Assembly (NCBI GenBank): GCA_965153455.1 | Contig: OZ234496.1 | Coordinates: 14,810,304 to 14,874,303 of the forward strand | From: Sphagnum compactum | Lineage: Eukaryota; Bryophyta; Sphagnopsida; Sphagnales | Length of the DNA stretch: 64,000 nt | Reading direction: 5' to 3' | Shown: positions 47,816 through 58,889 of the stretch, piece after piece | Layout of the letters: every line of letters starts with the position of its first letter | Position numbering within the stretch: position 1 is the stretch's first letter | Position numbers and translations under genes: made by a program | Notes under the pieces: model-generated | Database searches by the model: none | Seen by the model: the letters and a program-made list of their open reading frames with translations, nothing else | What the model was told of the DNA's origin: nothing

Positions 47816-49320
47816 TAGTGTGTAGTAGACATTCTTTTGGAGTGAGTGGTTGGTTGTGTGGTCATGTGTGGGGGTGTTCATCAAATGAAGGTGGGGTATG
47901 CAATTTGTGTGAAAGATGATGTATGGGTTGTTAATTCATGGATTGGGCATGCACAAGGGGAAAACAAATTGAATTGAAAAACTATCAATGAATGCCCAAA
48001 TTTTACAAAGGGCAATGTTGTCTAGATAGTCCATAATCAAACAATTCCAATTCGCAATCATAAATGTGCTTCATGCTAATTTGATGCACAATTTTTTTAA
48101 AATTAAGAAAAATAAAAGGAAAATTTAAAAAAGCAATTGATTTAACTTGGTTGTGAGGTGGCAACTTACAAGGTTTTTTCAATTAGTTAAAATGAATATG
48201 ATATTATTAATCAAAGTTCATCTACTAAAGTAACCTCCAACAAATTTAAAATGAAACACAACCCAATTGCAAGTAAATCATTCCAAGTTACTTAACACAA
48301 TCTAATTATCTCCTTTTACATTAGCGGTAGAATCTAGTAAAATCCAAAAAAAGAGTCATGACATGCATTATTTACAATTAAATATAGAAATGAAAATTTT
48401 AAATTGGAATATTACATACATTAATACTAGCAAAATGGTCATTTGATGTCCACCAACAAAAGGGAATAATTTAGTTTGTGAAATAAACTTGAACACTTCA
48501 CCTTTTAACATCAAGACCTTCATTTTAGACACAATTGTTAGTTTTGTTGGCAAAACATGGGGATAATGTGATCGATCAATGCCCCAACAAGGTTTGACCA
48601 CATACACCAACATTATGAAACTCTTTAAGTATGAAAGACATTAAAGGTCAAATGTTACATTTCATGAACTTGTTTGAAATTCTCAATTTGCGGCCAACCA
48701 TTCATTTTTAGAAATGTATGCAACATTGTTATTCATAGTTTCATATTTGAAGTCCAAAATTCAAGAAAAACATGTCGTTGCATATCCAAAGAATCACCAT
48801 GCCCTACATTCATTCATATTTCATCCCCAAAATCAACTCTAGGTCAATTTTTGTTTACTTTTGTCTCAAGCTCAATGTGTCACAAACGTATCCATATATT
48901 GATTTACGCTTTTGAAAATCTTTGAACCAAATTTCGACAAGTTTTTCATTAATTCGGTTATTATAATGACCATTTGGAATAAGTCTAATCGAAACAATAG
49001 CTACAATTTAAAAGCGTATAATGTCAAGTTTGAAAAGGTCAAACATCATTTTATTTTTTTTGAAATGAAATGATTTTCTTAAAAAATTGTAAGCGACATT
49101 GCATGGATGATAAGATAATTAGATGATTAGTTTGGATGTACTAATTCAAATAGAACATGAGTTTTTTCACCCTTGATTTTTTAAAATCATTGTGTTCTTC
49201 TTCTTGAAATAAGCCGTAAATGAGTTTGAGGATGGACCTCTGAAAAAAAGGTCATCATGGAACATATATAACATCCCTCCTCTTTTCTAGGCAATGTCAT
49301 TTTGTCATCCCCACCGTGTG
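47816..49320. other. Intergenic DNA, no gene seen
   Basis: AT-rich. Open frames at 48368-48613 (minus) and 48674-48925 (plus) have no recognisable motif. Confidence 0.5.
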
Positions 49321-49330
49321 AAAGCAAGAT

Positions 49331-49740
49331 GGGCTTGTGGCTAGATGTGTGCACCAAGGCTACAAAGCTTGTCCAATTTATGGGCTAGATTTGACAGCTT
49401 GCCATTATGTGGAATTGGGTAAGGTTGTATATGAAGGATTTTGTCGATGGTTGGTGAAAGCCCATATCGAAAGAATCAAAATCCAATTCACTTCAATGGG
49501 AAAGAAGATCATAGGAATAGATACTGAACCATTAACAACTAGTGAGACATATTAAAGCGGGCAATAAAATATGAAGAATGGTTGGCAGCTGGAAACACAC
49601 CAAGCTCAAGAGGCGATCCATTGAAGATTAGTGGCATAAAGCATTGCACCATTTTTTTTATGATCTACCCTAATTTGAGGTACAAGTCACATTCACCAAA
49701 ATCATGGGCCCATGGATATAGTGAGTTCCCCTAATTTCAA
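49331..49740 (+). pseudogene. Remnant of Tnp2-type (CACTA/En-Spm) transposase
   Basis: First frame from 49337: VHQGYKACPIYGLDLTACHY and ELGKVVYEGFCRWL, matching the Tnp2 block with GYKACPxCG and the following K-VYxxxRRWL. After a stop at 49553 a second frame continues with AIKYEEWLAAGNTPSSRGDP and LKISGIKHCTIFFMIYP, the expected next Tnp2 segment. One Cys of the CPxC pair is replaced by Tyr. The catalytic core is absent, so this is a dead piece of about 135 codons. Confidence 0.65.
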
Positions 49741-49806
49741 CCATTGATATTTATGACTTTAAGGGGTTCGTTGCAGCTCAATTGTGGACCCTAGACGGTA
49801 GCTGTA

Positions 49807-50110
49807 GATTAGGTTAGATTGGGGTTTGTTATTGTGTGTGTATCTAATTGTTGAAACCCTAAACCTCAACATGCATTTATCAGTGGATTAGGTTAGATTG
49901 AGGTTTGTTATTGTGTGTTATCTAGTTGTTGAAACCCTAAACCTCAATGTGCATTATCCATGGATTAGGTTAGTTTGAGGTTTGTTATTGTGTGTTATCT
50001 AGTTGTTGAAACCCTAAACCTCAATGTGCATTATCCATGGATTAGGTTAGTTTGAGGTTTGTTATTGTGTGTTATCTAGTTGTTGAAACCTTAAACCTCA
50101 ATATGCATTA
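49807..50110. repeat. Tandem repeat, four units of 77-79 bp with telomere-like box
   Basis: Units start at 49807, 49886, 49963 and 50040. Each runs GATTAGGTTAGWTTGRGGTT, TGTTATTGTGTG, ATCTARTTGTTGAAACC and CTAAACCTCAA, so each contains AAACCCTAAACC, nearly two plant telomere repeats (the last unit reads AAACCTTAAACC). Confidence 0.92.
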
Positions 50111-52098
50111 TTAGGTGCTTAAATTGTGTCTTAATCGCTTATTAGGAATAAATACCAATGAGATTTCTAGTTTTTCAAAACTATTTTGAACTACATTCAT
50201 GATACAATACAAATTTGGAGGTTCGAGTTTCCAAACATCAAAAGGCAGCTGCTGCTCAATATAAGAAACTTGGGTGTAGAACTTACCAAGAACGAGAATT
50301 GAGGGAAATCCGATGCCCTGGAGAGACTTCCTGTGTAAGCAAATTTTGGGGCAAATCAATAAATTGAGAGTGTTTGTTGAAACATTTTCATCATCGACAA
50401 GTCGAATGATTCAAACAGTCACTATGCTATGTGACAAGGAAAAGAACATGAGTGTATTCAGACAACAGGAGCTCCCTGACTATCTGAATCAAATGCCAAA
50501 CTCACCCAAGGGCATCATTACACTCAGAAGAACTGCCTCTTTCTTCTGCAATCTTGTACCCCTTCCATACATCAGTAATGATGTCCATCACACAATTCCT
50601 TTCACCAGTTCTTCAATGTGAAGCAACCATAGTGAAGATCCTTCACACTCTCTCTGCACCATCCTTGCTGGTGTCAGAAGGAACTCACAAGAATCAGGAT
50701 AACATACACTGGTGATAGAAACCCCAATCCTCCTTCTTGAGCTAGGGCAGTTCAGCTTGTGGAGCATCACTCCAAAAAATCTTCATGTTCCATTTCTTCC
50801 TCAAATGTCTGGCAGCAGCAGAGACTTGCAAAAGAAATGATAGTGATGAGAGTTGACCTTTCCTCCCTGTCATCGTCTTCTTCAATGGTATTGACCACGA
50901 GCCAAAAACACTTCTATAGTTATGGCATCCTCCTCTCAAATGTTGGCAGAGATGAGGATCCAAAGGCTACCGATAGCAGATCCTTGAAGAGACATGAGAT
51001 GACAGAAAAGAGCACGGAGCCAACATTAGGTGCTAACTCGTAGAAGAGATTTCAGTATCATGCCTAATTTTGAATACTAACAATAACAGTGTCAATCAAA
51101 CCTCAACAGTATACTGGAGATTGTTGTCGGCAGATTCTCAATAAATCCTAACCTTACTAACTCAGAGTTCAGAATCAAAAGACTCTCCAAGACATCCCCT
51201 CCAAGATAACATGTATCCATTTGTCCATCCCAAACTTCAGGACCAGATTCAAAGGGAGGAAATAACTCTGTGCAACACAGAGAATTCTACTGGGAAATGC
51301 TCCATGCTCCCTGCAAAATTTGGGCATCATTTCAAGTAACCCAAGGTTTTCTCTACCAAGGTGGAGTTCAGCAACTTGGTGGACTATGCTTTGTCTATAG
51401 GGACTAGACCATATCCTTAGTCTCCCCAAAAGGTCTAGACAACAGATGATGATGATATCTGGTTAGCTGATATCTCAAGCATTCTATTATGATGGCAACT
51501 TCCTTCACACTGCAATAGAAAAGAAAAAAATGGTGACACTTAATTGCCAACCCCAACTGACTGGCTCTTCACCATATAGGCAGGCTACTACCTCCATATC
51601 AAGGCGGATCACTTCCCAATCACTGTAACAGGGCAAACAGGGTTGCAGAAATCGGCCCCAAGGTTTGACCCACAGGTACCCACTGGTTCTGATGACTGAT
51701 TGACTTGGTTCCCCCTGCTGCTATAGCTGGGTTGCTAATAGTAGATACTAGCCTAGTGGTGATTTCAACCCATAACCACTTGCAAGGTGGCCATGGTCCA
51801 AACAATTCAGGCTATCGACTTGATGCTTTGACTCTGAGTAAGTTTGTCACGGTTGTATCCCAGCAACATATCACCACAGCAGCTTGCTGAATTCCTTAAA
51901 GAAATCCAAGTTGTTTTTTGTGCTCTGAACTTAGCAAAGGAGCAGAGACATGGAAACCACACTCACATGGAATCAAATTTGAATTCAGAGGTAGAATGAA
52001 ACGGGTGGAATATGACATTTAACTCGCTATTTGAGAGTGAGTTTCAAGGGGACCCAATTGCCATTTTTGAGTTATTGAAGAGCCCCTTAACAAGGACA
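50111..52098 (-). other. Region downstream of the SAMTL-like gene
   Basis: More GC-balanced than the DNA to its left. Short open frames on both strands show no domain I recognise. The part nearest 52,098 is probably 3' UTR; a polyadenylation site was not fixed. Confidence 0.4.
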
Positions 52099-55000
52099 TC
52101 ACTGAACCTGCATCAAAAACAGAAATGCTCAGAAAATGTAAGACAAATCTATTTCAACATCTGAATCTTCAGAGTGAGAAATCCAGTAATTAGAGACAAC
52201 AGGTCCTGGCATTGATGGAGACATGCACGGTGCTTGAAGGATAAGGCCTCATGGTCACAGTATGGAAACACAAACAAAAGGACTGACTCAATCTCTTACC
52301 TCATGAGATGAAAAGTCTAAGACCTCCTTATTCTTTTCCTCCATTGCCCGCTTGGCAAGCTCATACCCAGCAAAATTCATAGCCCCAAGGGGGGCAATCC
52401 AGAAGAAACGTGGCAAAGCTCCCTTGAAGAGAGCTAACAAGCCTTCCTGTTGTACAATCGCAATCATGATGGCACCCATAGTGGATGGCATTCCAGGTCC
52501 AGCAGTCATTGTCCGTGTTTTCATCACATCAAAAGGGGTTGTTGCTACTGCTGCTAAGCCTCCAGAAAGGCCTCCAATTGCTATGGTCTCCCATGGTGCT
52601 AGTTCCCGGTCCAAGACCTGCTGGACCACCTGCAGGGACCTAGACAGTCAGTGAAACCTGCAGGGAAGGATAATCAAGGTTCTTGATCCCAGATTTAATG
52701 TGCAGATTTTGTCTCACTTATTGAAAACCTATCCCAATGATCTAGCAAAAGTGTTCAGCAAAAGTGCCTCTTTCAACTAGTCAGTTTAGTAGCAGGATTT
52801 TGCTAGAATAAGCAGATAATAGCATTGTTGTTGCATGCCGTTTGGCCATTTGGGCAAAAGTTTGGAGAAGTTGAAATACAGGTTCAATCTATTCCCAGAA
52901 TTCACCTTTTTAGCTTCTTCATAAATGCCCATGCCAGCAACATAAAAGGGAACTTCTCTACACAATGTCACTCCTGTTCCCCGGAAGAAGCCCCTCAGTC
53001 CATCTTGCTGATATGTTGCCACTATTGCTTCCCCAACATTATGATAGAGGCCAGCTTGTAACCGCTGCTTTAAGACCTCGCAAGGAATTCGGACAGCTGT
53101 CCCTATGACTGTGCTTGTAAATGATGACAGTGATTGTACCTTCACATTATTCACAGAACAAAACCACAGTCTAACTGTGTTCATACAGATAGAAACTCCT
53201 AAAAATACTAATGAAAAAGTAGTTAAATTTCCCATGTCAACTCTGACCTCCAATAGATACCACCATTGACACATATCTGGTTGGACTATCCAAAATGAAG
53301 ATGAAGATACCTGGATATCAGGAATATTAGGAGCCATGTTTTTTAGGAGCAGCTTACTGGCTTCCAGCACCCCTGTTCGAATCCCATGGCTGCCACAGAC
53401 ATCAACATAACAAATTTTCTATGTTGAGCTAAAAGTCTGTTAAAATGGAAACAACTGTCATCCTGAATGAGAGATTGGCCAACAAGAAATGCTTTGAGAT
53501 GGCCTCTGTTTATTCTTTGAAGGCTGTGACTGCTTGTCTTTTCACAGAGGAGAAATAAAAAGCCAATATAGAAGGTACTCACCTAGTGAATTGACCCAAC
53601 ACAGCAGGAATGGAGCCTCGATACATCCCTCTGACACCAATTTGAGGTAGCTTTGCAATCACCTCTGGAAATGACAATGTTGATGCCTGAAGCCTTGTCT
53701 GTTACATCAAGCAGATATAGTTGAAGCACAACACTAGGTAATGCAAAATAGTCCTCATGCCCTTCAAATTGACATCTTTCTAACTTTCCAGGATTCCCTA
53801 GAACACATACAGGAAAGAGACAGTTTCTCATTCTGACTCTGTCCAATAATCTTAAAAGTGCATGAAAGCACATGCCTTGACGGTGTCAAGAGGATGCAGC
53901 AAAGATGTAGAAAGAGCGCTTGCCAAGCCTCCTGCCAGAGCTGACTTCAAAACAGATCCAGCTGGGACATCAACAGGGGGAGCCATGGGTACCACTGTTG
54001 CAGCTTCAAACCATACCATCCTGTACCATGAAGATGGTATCCTTCAGGAAACACTCTGGAAAATGTCATGCCTCTATACCATATGGTATGCTAGATGTGC
54101 AGAAACCTTCTGAATAAGAATACGGTAACACATACACAAACATGTCTTCAATGAGATTGTAACAAAAAGAATCCATGGAGATATACCTGGGATCATCACC
54201 AAGACGCTCTGGTGGAAGTAAAAGCATGAAATTCCGAAATTGGCCATATGCAATTGACCCATCAGTATCAACATTTAAAAACTTCATCATAGCTGCTGCA
54301 TTGCTGTCTGTTGCTGGTAACCCTGCATTTCGCAAAGAGGCTAACACCTGATTCTTTTGAAGAGTCCCTGATTTACTCAAGCTCAGTGATGTAAATGCTC
54401 GTAGCATCATAGGCTCCTTTTGTTCCATCAGGAGTTGGAATTCACTCCAGCCAAAGGACTTCGCAAACCAATGCTTGCGAGTTCGTCGAAGAAACTCTCG
54501 GGCATAGCGCTGTGGTAGTCGCCGTTGTTTCATTGCAATCTCCAGGTCATCAAGGGTAACCTGGCCATCACTATCCCTGTCCAGTTCCTCAAATAGCCTT
54601 CTTCCTGCAGTAGTGAAAGTCCACCCACAGCCCAGTGAGGAAACTCCTGATAACAAAACTGGGAAGCAACATCACATCAATTCTTCACAAGCATATGAGC
54701 ACAAGAGCAGGAAAACATTCTTCAGCATTCCTTGTTGAAATTCCCATCCATGACACCAAACAAGACAGATATTATGATCAGTGGTCCATATTGACAGTAT
54801 CCTACGTCTCAACAAAGGACTTGGAGTTCACTATCAACAATGGTATTCAACACAAATACAGTGCATCCTTACCAGGACTAAACGTCCAAATGAGAAAAGA
54901 ATACAGCAAATGAACAATCTGATGACATAACAGGCACTGGTTCCACTACTGAGATATAATGTATGATAAAGATCCTGTAGAGATCACTGGGTAGTTTGCT

Positions 55001-56735
55001 TGGTCTCCTTGCAAACATTACAATTACAAACCACTACATTCTTTCATTTGGGAAGAAGGATGAGGAAACCACCACCTTCAGCTTCAGTGTATCTGAAAAA
55101 GTCTTGTACTGAGGTGAGCTTTTTCTTGTCAGGGTAACCAGGGTCAGACCTGGCCATCTGATAGACGCGGTCAACAAGCTCTTTCACAGAGAGAGTTCGT
55201 AGTGATGAACGTAATTCATCAAACTTTGGAATTATCACTTGAATTGCTTGCATTCCAGAGCTTCGAGATGTTGTAGTATTTGCTCCAGAGGAACTATTGT
55301 CAGTCAGTTCAGGTTGTCCTTCATCAGGTATTGACACAGAAGATGACGGAACCTCTGGGTCTCCATGCATCCGAGCAAACCCTAATGACCTCAACTTAGT
55401 GAGCCTCAGCCTCTTTACCACCTCCACTTGAATAGACTGTAATCTAGAGATGTGGGTGTGTGCAGTAGCATCACAGTATCTATCAGTTGAGTCATATTTA
55501 ACTACTCTATCTCTAGCTTTCTTGGATGGTGTTCCTGGTGATGACGGCATCTCAGGTTCTACTTGTATCCGAGCAAACCCTAATGACCTCAATCTTGTGA
55601 GGATCCGCCTTTTGCCAGTCTTTGCTTGAATTTGCATTGGCCTAAGTGTATGCTCTGACATTGAGTCTAATAGCAGTTGAACTGAGAAACCTATAAACGG
55701 CCTTTTGGCTGCATTCCTTTGACAATACTCTCTAGTAGAGTCTCCTTCCGACATTGCTCGGCTCCGCTTTCTTTCACAGTGGATCCTCACTGCTTGGGAG
55801 CCTAGGCTACTGAAATGGTGACACAGGAAACCAAAACCGAATGATGCACTTGCTTGCTCTTTGAGAAGTTGAGGGTTATGCTTTGAGTAGCTAAGCACCT
55901 GGGCACTACTGCAGTTCTTCATGTGGTGATGCTCACAACGAGGCTTTTGATGGAAATTGCTGTTAGGACCTTGCTGCTGCTGCAGCTGTTGCTTGTTGTC
56001 GGGTCTCAGCAATGACATGGCCATCAAGGAGACATTGATGGTCCCTCCTTCAAGAATAGGTTTTCTACTCTCCATTCCTCCTTTATTATCACAACTACAT
56101 GAGTAGTCTGCACTGCTCTCTCTTTCAGAAGCAGCAGCAGCCTGATGAAGACCTGCAGCAATCGAAAACCCTTGCATCCATAAACCAAACAATGGCTTCC
56201 AAGAACTTCCCCTGCTGCTGTCGGTGTCACCAACAGTATTATCACGGAAATTATTATCATTAGTATTATCGCAGCAGGCACAGGGAGAGGAGGGGCAGGG
56301 AGACATGGCCTGAGTTCGCTCGTTGTGATCGAAGCAGTTGAAAAGACCGGAATTCGGTATAGAAAGGCCGAACAAAGGCTTGGTTGCGATACAGGAGGTC
56401 CTTACGGGAAGCGGCTCTGCTGCGAGACTGCAGCTGCAAGAAGACGCCTGGTTGTGCTCCTTGTCGCCACCGCTTCCAGGTTGTCGGAACAGAGTCAAAA
56501 CAGCAGGCGGCATACCCTTCGTCATCGCACTGAGCGCCGAAACCAGAGGATGAAGAGGAGGAGAAGGAGGATGAGGATCCTCGTGATAAGCAGCAGAAAC
56601 AGCACCGGCGGCTATGGAAGAAGAAGAAGGTCTTGAAGAAAGTTGCATTACCGCCAACGATTTCTGCACATTGTGGCAGTGTAATGCCAGTATTAGGATA
56701 GGGTTCCGTCCTCCCGCTTGATCCCCAGCCTCCAT
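52099..56735 (-). CDS. SAMTL: EF-hand mitochondrial-carrier-family protein, SAMTL type, about 996 residues
   Basis: A solute carrier of the mitochondrial carrier family with an EF-hand region in front, like Arabidopsis At2g35800 (SAM-transporter-like). Exons: 55076-56735, 54187-54604, 53876-54020, 53583-53698, 53311-53389, 52906-53139, 52300-52629 and 52099-52107; phases close. Residues 1-553 are low in similarity and Ser-rich. Then DRDSDGQVTLDD, a good EF-hand loop, and NVDTDGSIAYGQ, a degenerate one ending in Q. The carrier domain has the three expected P-x-[DE]-x-x-[KR] signatures: HPLDTVKTR, IPCEVLKQR and TPFDVMKTR, plus GGLSGGLAAV and RFFWIAPLGAMNFAGYELAK. The family's SAM carriers exchange S-adenosylmethionine for its demethylated product across organelle inner membranes; for SAMTL proteins the substrate is inference. 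Odd: one GC-AG intron, a predicted last exon of only Val-Gln-stop, and a longer N-terminus than the roughly 820-residue Arabidopsis protein. Start is the first ATG of the long frame. Confidence 0.85.
53699..53875 (-). other. GC-AG intron of the SAMTL-like gene
   Basis: After HPLDTVK the minus strand reads AAG then GCATGT, and the next exon begins ACAAGGCTTCAG (TRLQ) after TGTAACAG. Only a GC donor keeps the conserved DTVKTRLQ motif intact and in phase; the GT four bases in would shift the frame. Confidence 0.75.
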
Positions 56736-57464
56736 CTCCTCTCCCCGCCTCCAACTTCAGAAACCTCAAAGCTCTAGCCTCCTGCTCCTCCTCCTATCCA
56801 CCTCCATCTCTCGTTCCCTATTCCCCGGACGCAACAAAATTGCCCGACTCCACAGCAGCACCTTCTTCTCACTCAAACATCAGCACCCACATCTGCTAAA
56901 CAGACACCATACCCTCTTCTTTTCTTATGTTATACTCTTCCCGGGCTCTCCATGATCAAAACATTGTTTCACCTAAGCGCCATAGAGCTAGCCGTCTCTC
57001 CTTCTCCATCCACAATCACGCCATTCTGGCTTCACTCAAAGCTCCAGCCACGCAAGAAAGCTCAATTTATTTAGAGTAAATTCGGCGCAGAAAAAAACAA
57101 AGAAAAATACTTGCGATGATGCTCTTGAGAAGCTTATCAATGAGGGAAAATCAAAAATAAAAATGAAGATGTTTTGATGCAGCTGCAATTCGTTTCAACG
57201 GCGCCATCATAGCTCCAAGGATTTTGCTTGGGTGCGTGCGTGCGTGAGTTTGCTTTCCTCGCGCAAACAGAAGAAAGCAAAGTGTTTGATGGCTATCTTC
57301 TTCTTCTTCACAATAAAAAGCCACTGAAGAGGCGTCTTATCACCACGTTTCCGGTGCACAACGACCTAAAGTGGGCGTGTTTCACTGGACGCTTGGTTTA
57401 CAAAAGACCATATAAGTGGCTTTTTACTAAGATAGGGTTTGCGCGACTCGTGTTCGTGTTTCGT
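56736..57464 (-). promoter_or_regulatory. Upstream/5' leader region of the SAMTL-like gene
   Basis: C/T-rich on the plus strand up to about 57,020, as in plant leaders, then mixed. No conserved reading frame. Confidence 0.4.
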
Positions 57465-57850
57465 AGCTAGCGGCCGGGCAGGCGGGCGGCCGGGCGGGCC
57501 CCATTCGGACGGGCGGCCCGGCCACCACCCTCCGAAAAAGAACCTCCGGGTAAGTCCGCACTTGGGGGTTAGGTCTGGGGGTTAGGTCTGGGGGGGTCGA
57601 TCTGGTGACCCAGCCATCCATCCACCCACCCACACCAGGAGTGAAAGGGTAGGTGGGTACCTACCCGGAGACCGAAGTGTAGTGTTCCACGACCGGTCCG
57701 ACCCGTTGTTGCTCCCGGTCGAACGGCACGGGCAGTAAGCTAGCCCGGAGGGGCAGCGGTTAGAATTACCTGCGACGGCCATCTGGAAAGAGACGGGACT
57801 CCAGGTAAAAGTGAAAAGTTAAAAAGGGACCTACGGGGGGGGGGGAACCG
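57465..57850. other. GC-rich island with strong hairpin potential
   Basis: Stands out sharply from its AT-rich surroundings. At 57,471-57,525 the arms GGCCGGGCGGGCCC and GGGCGGCCCGGCC can pair. A GGGGGTTAGGTCT unit is repeated at 57,564-57,590, followed by CCATCCATCCACCCACCCAC. CpG dinucleotides are common. It ends in a G run near 57,835. About 750 bp upstream of the SAMTL-like start; promoter island or insertion. Confidence 0.55.
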
Positions 57851-58889
57851 TGCCAGGTGTCGAGTAAGGGCCAAAAAATCATACGTGGGCACATCGTAGG
57901 ACGGTCTTATCCATCTCTGTAAAAAAAAGAGTTACTCTTTAACCCATGTTTTTTTTAAAAATTTTTTAATATTTAATTTTAATAAAATGGCCTATGGAGT
58001 GTTCAAATTTCTCAACTCATTTTTTATTGAGAATTTTTCATCTCCATTTTTTTCTCCATTTTTTCCCCCTTAATTTTCTCCCCATGTTTCTCCTTCATAA
58101 AAGCATCGAGCAGATTTTTGTAGTGTATTTGGTGGCCTGGCCGACTATTCGGAATTGAAATTTCTTCCTCCACAAAAGTGTGGGGCCATTTTGGTATTTT
58201 TGAACTACCCACTTTTTTTTAAAATCTATTTATTTATTTACTTATTTATTTATTTATTTTCTCATTTTTGCCTATGGCTGGCCCATAGCCTCGGGCTTTA
58301 CCCTACACTTTTTTCTCTCTTTTTTTTCATATTTTTTATTAAAGAAAAGCTCGGGAGGTGCTCGAAAATGTTGTGTGCTCACCCTCGTCCCCCCCCCCCC
58401 CCCTTCCCCACAGAAATTTTGTAAATTGTGCAACAACCATAGAGACACCATGAAAATGGGTCTCCATTAAAATAAATAAAAAATTTAGTTGTTTAAATCT
58501 ACATTTGTTATCTATGGCCCATTTTTAGATTGAGCCTTTTTTCCGTCTTGACCTCAAAATTCTTGTATTTTGTGTAGGATAATGCGCTCGGGTGTGGCAT
58601 TCGTGAAATAATTAAGGAGCCTAGAACACCGTCTTGTCTTGTGGTAGGCTTCCTTATTTTAGGAATTGCGTCCACCCATGGGGCGTTACCCATTGTGAAG
58701 CACGAGACAAACGTTTATCACACACAACATAATAATTGTTTTCATGTGGCCTTTTTTCTGCCTCCTTCTTCCGATCTCGGCCGCGTTTTCATGTACCCGG
58801 TAAGGTAAGGTGCCCGCGAGGAATTCGAGTGAGCCAAAATTTCCAAATGGGTAGTTAAAGGGCCCCCCCCCCCCCCTTACCAACGGCAT
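57851..58889. other. Intergenic DNA with poly-C runs
   Basis: No gene seen. Contains a (TTTA)n patch near 58,230, C runs at 58389-58403 and 58863-58876, and short open frames without motifs. Confidence 0.55.

Noticed and set aside
47187-47884. Minus-strand frames with YISCTYFHLSSKKTSH-type repeats
   Set aside because: By-product of the 55-bp tandem repeat.
56024-56769. Additional minus- and plus-strand frames over the first SAMTL exon
   Set aside because: Alternative frames of a 553-codon open frame that joins in phase to conserved exons.
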